DNA of 64,000 nucleotides from Fistularia commersonii. Lineage: Eukaryota; Chordata; Actinopteri; Syngnathiformes; Fistulariidae. Every line of letters starts with the position of its first letter. The first letter of the stretch is position 1. Where the stretch lies: assembly GCA_037954325.1 (NCBI GenBank), contig JBBMNZ010000001.1, positions 12,629,758 through 12,693,757 of the forward strand. The letters are read 5' to 3'. Both the position numbers and the translations under genes were made by a program. The notes under the pieces were generated by a model. It ran no database searches, was not told the origin of the DNA, and was given only the letters and a program-made list of their open reading frames with translations. Positions 60,607-64,000 of this stretch are shown piece by piece.

Positions 60607-62483
60607 TTAACAGCACACAGTTTTGCAGCCGGTGCAGGTCACCGAGGGGCACCGCAAACTCAGAGTGCCAGTCTCTGTCGAATACTGCCCTGATCTGGCC
60701 CTGCAGGGTTTTAGCTTTAAATTCTGGGTGGTGCACACTCTGGGAAATCACCAGCCCCACTCCTGCAGTGCTCTGAAAGTAGGCCCCTGACCAGTTGGAA
60801 GTACCTGTTGACAATCATTCAGTGATTATCTTATTTGCGTGAACACTTGAATAGAAACTACTCACAGTATTAATTTACCTGCTGGTTTAGATTTGATATT
60901 TAAACATCAACTGTCACTCACCAATGTAAGCCACTTTATCGGTGACCATGTATTTATTGTGGTTGACTCTGGTGTGTGGAATATAAGAGTGGTTTCCCTC
61001 AGGTATAACGTAGAATTTCTGAAAATTGAATTAGAAATAGAATCAGTAAATAATCAATTAACTCTTAAACAACCCGTGCAATATTCGTGCCAACATACTA
61101 CTTGGATACTGATATTGTGTTGTGGGCTGTCCATGGAGGCGAGGGATCGAAGGAAGGGCAACATTGCTGGATCAGAGTCCCGGCTGCAGCTGATGAGCAT
61201 TCGGACCTTGATCTTCCTCTCATACGCAGCTGTCCTGATGGCATTATCGATTAATGGCCAGTATCTGTAAAATTGGAGAATCCAAAATGAGGGAATCAAG
61301 CTAAATTAACTCTTCTTTTGAGTTTATTTTGCTCTCAAATGCACCTTGGAGGGTGACTGAATTGTACTGTAGGCAAATATTCCATGACAGCTATGTCAAT
61401 AAATTGTTGAGCTTCTGAGATTATTGAAATAATAGCTTCGAGGTCCTGAGTCCTTGATTGTGGACAGAATGCTGGAGGGGAACCCTTGGTTGATGCAAAT
61501 ATGGAGGAAAAATCAGTTAAGTTGCAATAATTACAATATATCAAAGGGCATTAGAATAACTTGATACTGAAATCTAAGAAACCCACTGCCAGGTAGATTT
61601 TGCTGGAGACATTATTGGCTTTCACCAGCAGAGGGTGGTCTTTGTTAATGGATGTTTCAAGCTTCGAAGGCCAGTGCGCTGGAACAGAAGCCTGTGACTT
61701 CCCCATCATCCAATAAGACAAAAAGATCTTATGGAGATCCTTTGCCAGCCTTGAGCAGTTGAAGATGGCCACCCCAAGTTCCTTCACCTATGTGATCAAA
61801 GAAGTTCAAGAACATTGTAAAGCCAGTGTTTCTGAGCTGAAAATGAATTATCTTTGGTTTACCTCAGTCAAAGCCCTCCAGTCCATATTGGGGCTGCCTA
61901 TAAACACATGTTTTTTGTCTATGATCCAGAACTTGCTGTGGAGAATGCCTTTTGTTAGGCGCCCAAAGTTGACCTTCCTCACCTGAACTCCTGAAGATGC
62001 AATCAAAAAAGACAAGAGGGCTAGGAAATGATGGGTAAACAATCAACTGCAAAATTAATGATAAAAAGGTGAGCACAAAAATAAGTTCCAAACCCTTCTG
62101 CTTTAGGATCTTTAGATCCGTGGAGTTTGTTTTAATGGAGGGAATGCTGGTAACAACTTGGACAGACACATTCCTTTTGGGCAGCATCTGAAGTTGCTGC
62201 AGGATATCCTCTCCCTGCCAGGATCACAAAATACAAAGAAAGTGTTGGTGTAATTCTCACTAACAGGACTGTAACAAATTCCCCTCCAACTTGACTTACA
62301 GGTTGGGCAGATGAAGAGTTAACACCGATATCTTCCCCGGATAAAGTCCAGTAAAAAGATACGACATTCAACTGGTACGTTGTCATGGAAATAAGATCTT
62401 TCCAGACCTTGTCCAAAGGGATCCCAAGTGTGACATTGGCTTCATATTTTACATTTTGAGGAATGCTCTCAACAAGAACCATA
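60602..62483 (-). CDS. pld4: PLD4-like 5'-3' exonuclease, exons after the first
   Basis: PLD3/PLD4 are type II membrane proteins of the endolysosome that degrade single-stranded DNA/RNA from the 5' end and limit Toll-like receptor sensing. Exons on the minus strand: 62483-62300, 62214-62094, 61990-61863, 61787-61587, 61484-61345, 61264-61102, 61018-60922, 60804-60602; 1237 nt, about 411 residues plus stop, in phase. Both HKD motifs are intact: HSKFWIID with GSPNMDW, and HNKYMVTD with GTSNWSG. Many N-glycosylation sites (NVTL, NCSR, NVSS, NHSY) fit a lumenal domain. GEDIGVNSS, FSHPPRYWP and STAGVGLVISQS favour PLD4 over PLD3. The first visible exon begins with an acceptor (CTACAG|T), so the cytoplasmic tail and membrane anchor must lie upstream; I did not find them before 64000. 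Confidence 0.9.
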
Positions 62484-62875
62484 CTGTAGAATTAACAAAG
62501 ACAACTACTCAGTGAATTTTCTGGGAAAAAAAACAACAACATTTGAGCATCATTGTGCAAAACAATCAGGCAAACTACAATTTTTTTTTATGTGAATATA
62601 TATCCAACATAAAGCAAAAACATACACATTCAATTTAATTCCATAATTTTTTTCATTTTCTTTTAACATGGTTGTGTCAAAATACATATTCAATTATATC
62701 ATAATTATACTGCAATAGACATTTCAGCTTGTTAGAGTGAGAGCGCAAAGACCAGACATCATTTTTTTGGATATTTAATTTATTTTATTTCCTGAGTTAG
62801 CAACTTGCTCCTTTCCTCTCACTCGCTGTTCATAAATATGTAGTACCACATTCCACCACAGGATGGCGTGAAACC
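62484..62875. other. pld4 intron/upstream DNA, nothing recognised
   Basis: AT-rich DNA upstream of the first visible pld4 exon. No anchor-helix exon could be supported on the minus strand. Confidence 0.4.
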
Positions 62876-62978
62876 AACTGTGATTACTTTGCCGAGACGC
62901 GGTCACAGCATTAGTTCAGTGCTGTGTCGGCGGCAAAGAGGTTGGACGCCAGTAATGTGGCTAATGTCTGTGTTACAG
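62876..62978 (+). repeat. Structured direct repeat, copy 1
   Basis: 103 bp, 99 of them identical to 63245-63347. Within it TTTGCCG...CGGCAAA and ACAGCA...TGCTGT pair to form a two-step hairpin. It ends TTACAG|GTAAAG, which looks like a splice donor. Confidence 0.9.
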
Positions 62979-63244
62979 GTAAAGATTTATAACGACACGT
63001 AAATAGGTAGAAACGAGAGAAAGAGTCCCGGCGAAGTGAGTGAATGGCCGTTTAACTTGTAGGTTTTAGGTCGACAGTAGCTTGGGTAGTGCTAATAGCA
63101 TGCGATCGCTAGCCGCTAGCTAACTGTAGCCTCGTGGCGGGACTACTGTGTATTGGAGCCGAGTGTCCGTTTGGAATGTGTGTAAATGTACGTGTACAGA
63201 GGGGAAATGGGAGCAATTGCTATACTGGTTTTGTAAATGAGGAA

Positions 63245-63347
63245 AACTGTGATTAGTTTGCCGAGACGCGGTCACAGCATTAGTTAAGTGCTGTGTCGGT
63301 GGCAAAGAGGTTGGACGCCAGTAATGTGGCTGATGTCTGTGTTACAG
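63245..63347 (+). repeat. Structured direct repeat, copy 2
   Basis: 103 bp, 99 of them identical to 62876-62978. It is followed by CTGACAATAAAACC, so an AATAAA lies 5 bp after the repeat. The two copies with their spacer could be part of an LTR or an untranslated exon, but no LTR border or target duplication was convincingly found. Confidence 0.9.
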
Positions 63348-64000
63348 CTGACAATAAAACCCGCAAGACCTACACACTGAATTATCATCATTCACGTGTA
63401 CAACATTATTCTTTCCAAATATATTTTTCTATGATTTTTCAGTCCAATTCCTGCCAAATGGCATAATGACCGCAGCATGCTCTGTATATTTCAAGGTTCT
63501 GTACTTTTCTTACATTTAGTATCAAATTCTCGGTCGGGGCTAAGATTTTTACTAATTACATGATAGCTTTTGTTCTTACTTTATATTTATTTCAGGCCTA
63601 TATTATCTGGAAATCTTAACGGATTAAAAATCGATTTTAAATCCTGATAGTACACTCAACCTTAAAAAAAAACGTTCAAATTCGCACTATGAAATGTGGG
63701 AAGTGGTCATTATTATCACAACATAAAACGAATTTTGGCCCACAATACTGAAAAACTGGTGTTGCAGATTTTAGAATATTTTATAATCTGAAAAAAGTAG
63801 CCTGGAGTAGCTAAAAATGATCCCTTAATTGCAAAACATGTACCGGTACATGTAAAACATGTACTCTTTGTTGTAGGTTGAACACAAAGAAACTCAATCT
63901 GAAGTGCCCACTATGCAGGAAAGCTATGAGACATGAAGAGTTGGTTAACAATCACCTGCTGTTTCTTACCTAAAGTTATATTTAAAAAAAAAAAAATTCT
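63348..64000. other. Right end of window, nothing recognised
   Basis: AT-rich DNA after the second structured repeat. No exon, RNA gene or known repeat identified. Confidence 0.4.

Noticed and set aside
62839..63410. Solo LTR with TG...CA ends around the structured repeats
   Set aside because: Several TG/CA border pairs were tried, and none gave a matching 4-6-bp target duplication; left as an open possibility only.

Overview
The window is nuclear DNA from a ray-finned (teleost) fish. The evidence is five multi-exon genes with GT-AG introns whose products are clearly vertebrate, one of them the fish/amphibian gene globin X; long (GT)n/(CA)n microsatellites; and typical fish retrotransposons (RTE-like with AAGAAG tails, Rex3-like with a GATG tail, CR1/L2-like, Penelope-like) and DNA elements (Tc1-like MITEs, hAT). 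The species cannot be told from this sequence alone.

Layout. (1) 1-~5130, + strand: 3' part of spint1 (HAI-1), a membrane-anchored Kunitz protease inhibitor; the window starts inside the gene. (2) ~5130-8990: intergenic, with old repeats, a LINE RT fragment and a Tc1-like MITE. (3) ~8990-41962, +: plekhg3, a Rho guanine-nucleotide exchange factor. It has a GC-rich promoter/5' exon, a start exon at 14250, a 14.6-kb repeat-filled intron, then a compact run of exons coding DH, PH and a long C-terminal tail. My 17-exon coding model is in phase throughout and gives 1394 residues. (4) 42947-52748, +: globin X (xgb), five coding exons, 197 residues; introns 1 and 2 are filled with LINE remains. (5) 53745-55410, -: srp14, five coding exons, 110 residues, convergent with xgb. 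(6) 55627-60326: transposon-rich block, including an RTE copy about 200 bp upstream of the srp14 start and a hAT-like element with three LINE fragments inside it. (7) 60602-62483, -: last eight exons of a PLD4-like 5'-3' exonuclease; the N-terminal exon(s) lie outside or were not found. (8) 62484-64000: no gene recognised, but two 103-bp direct repeats that can each fold into a hairpin.

The five genes are not a pathway. Spint1 controls pericellular serine proteases, Plekhg3 Rho/actin signalling, globin X is a lipid-anchored haem protein, Srp14 is part of the signal recognition particle, and PLD4 degrades single-stranded nucleic acid in endolysosomes. What stands out is the transposon stratigraphy: at least seven fragments of one RTE-like family, several with visible target-site duplications, a MITE nested in one copy with the empty site preserved in another, and a hAT hosting LINEs. 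I found no evidence of a wholly new biological system; the most open signals are the structured direct repeats at 62876/63245, the long TG tract beside a plekhg3 splice acceptor, and the globin X 5' end.
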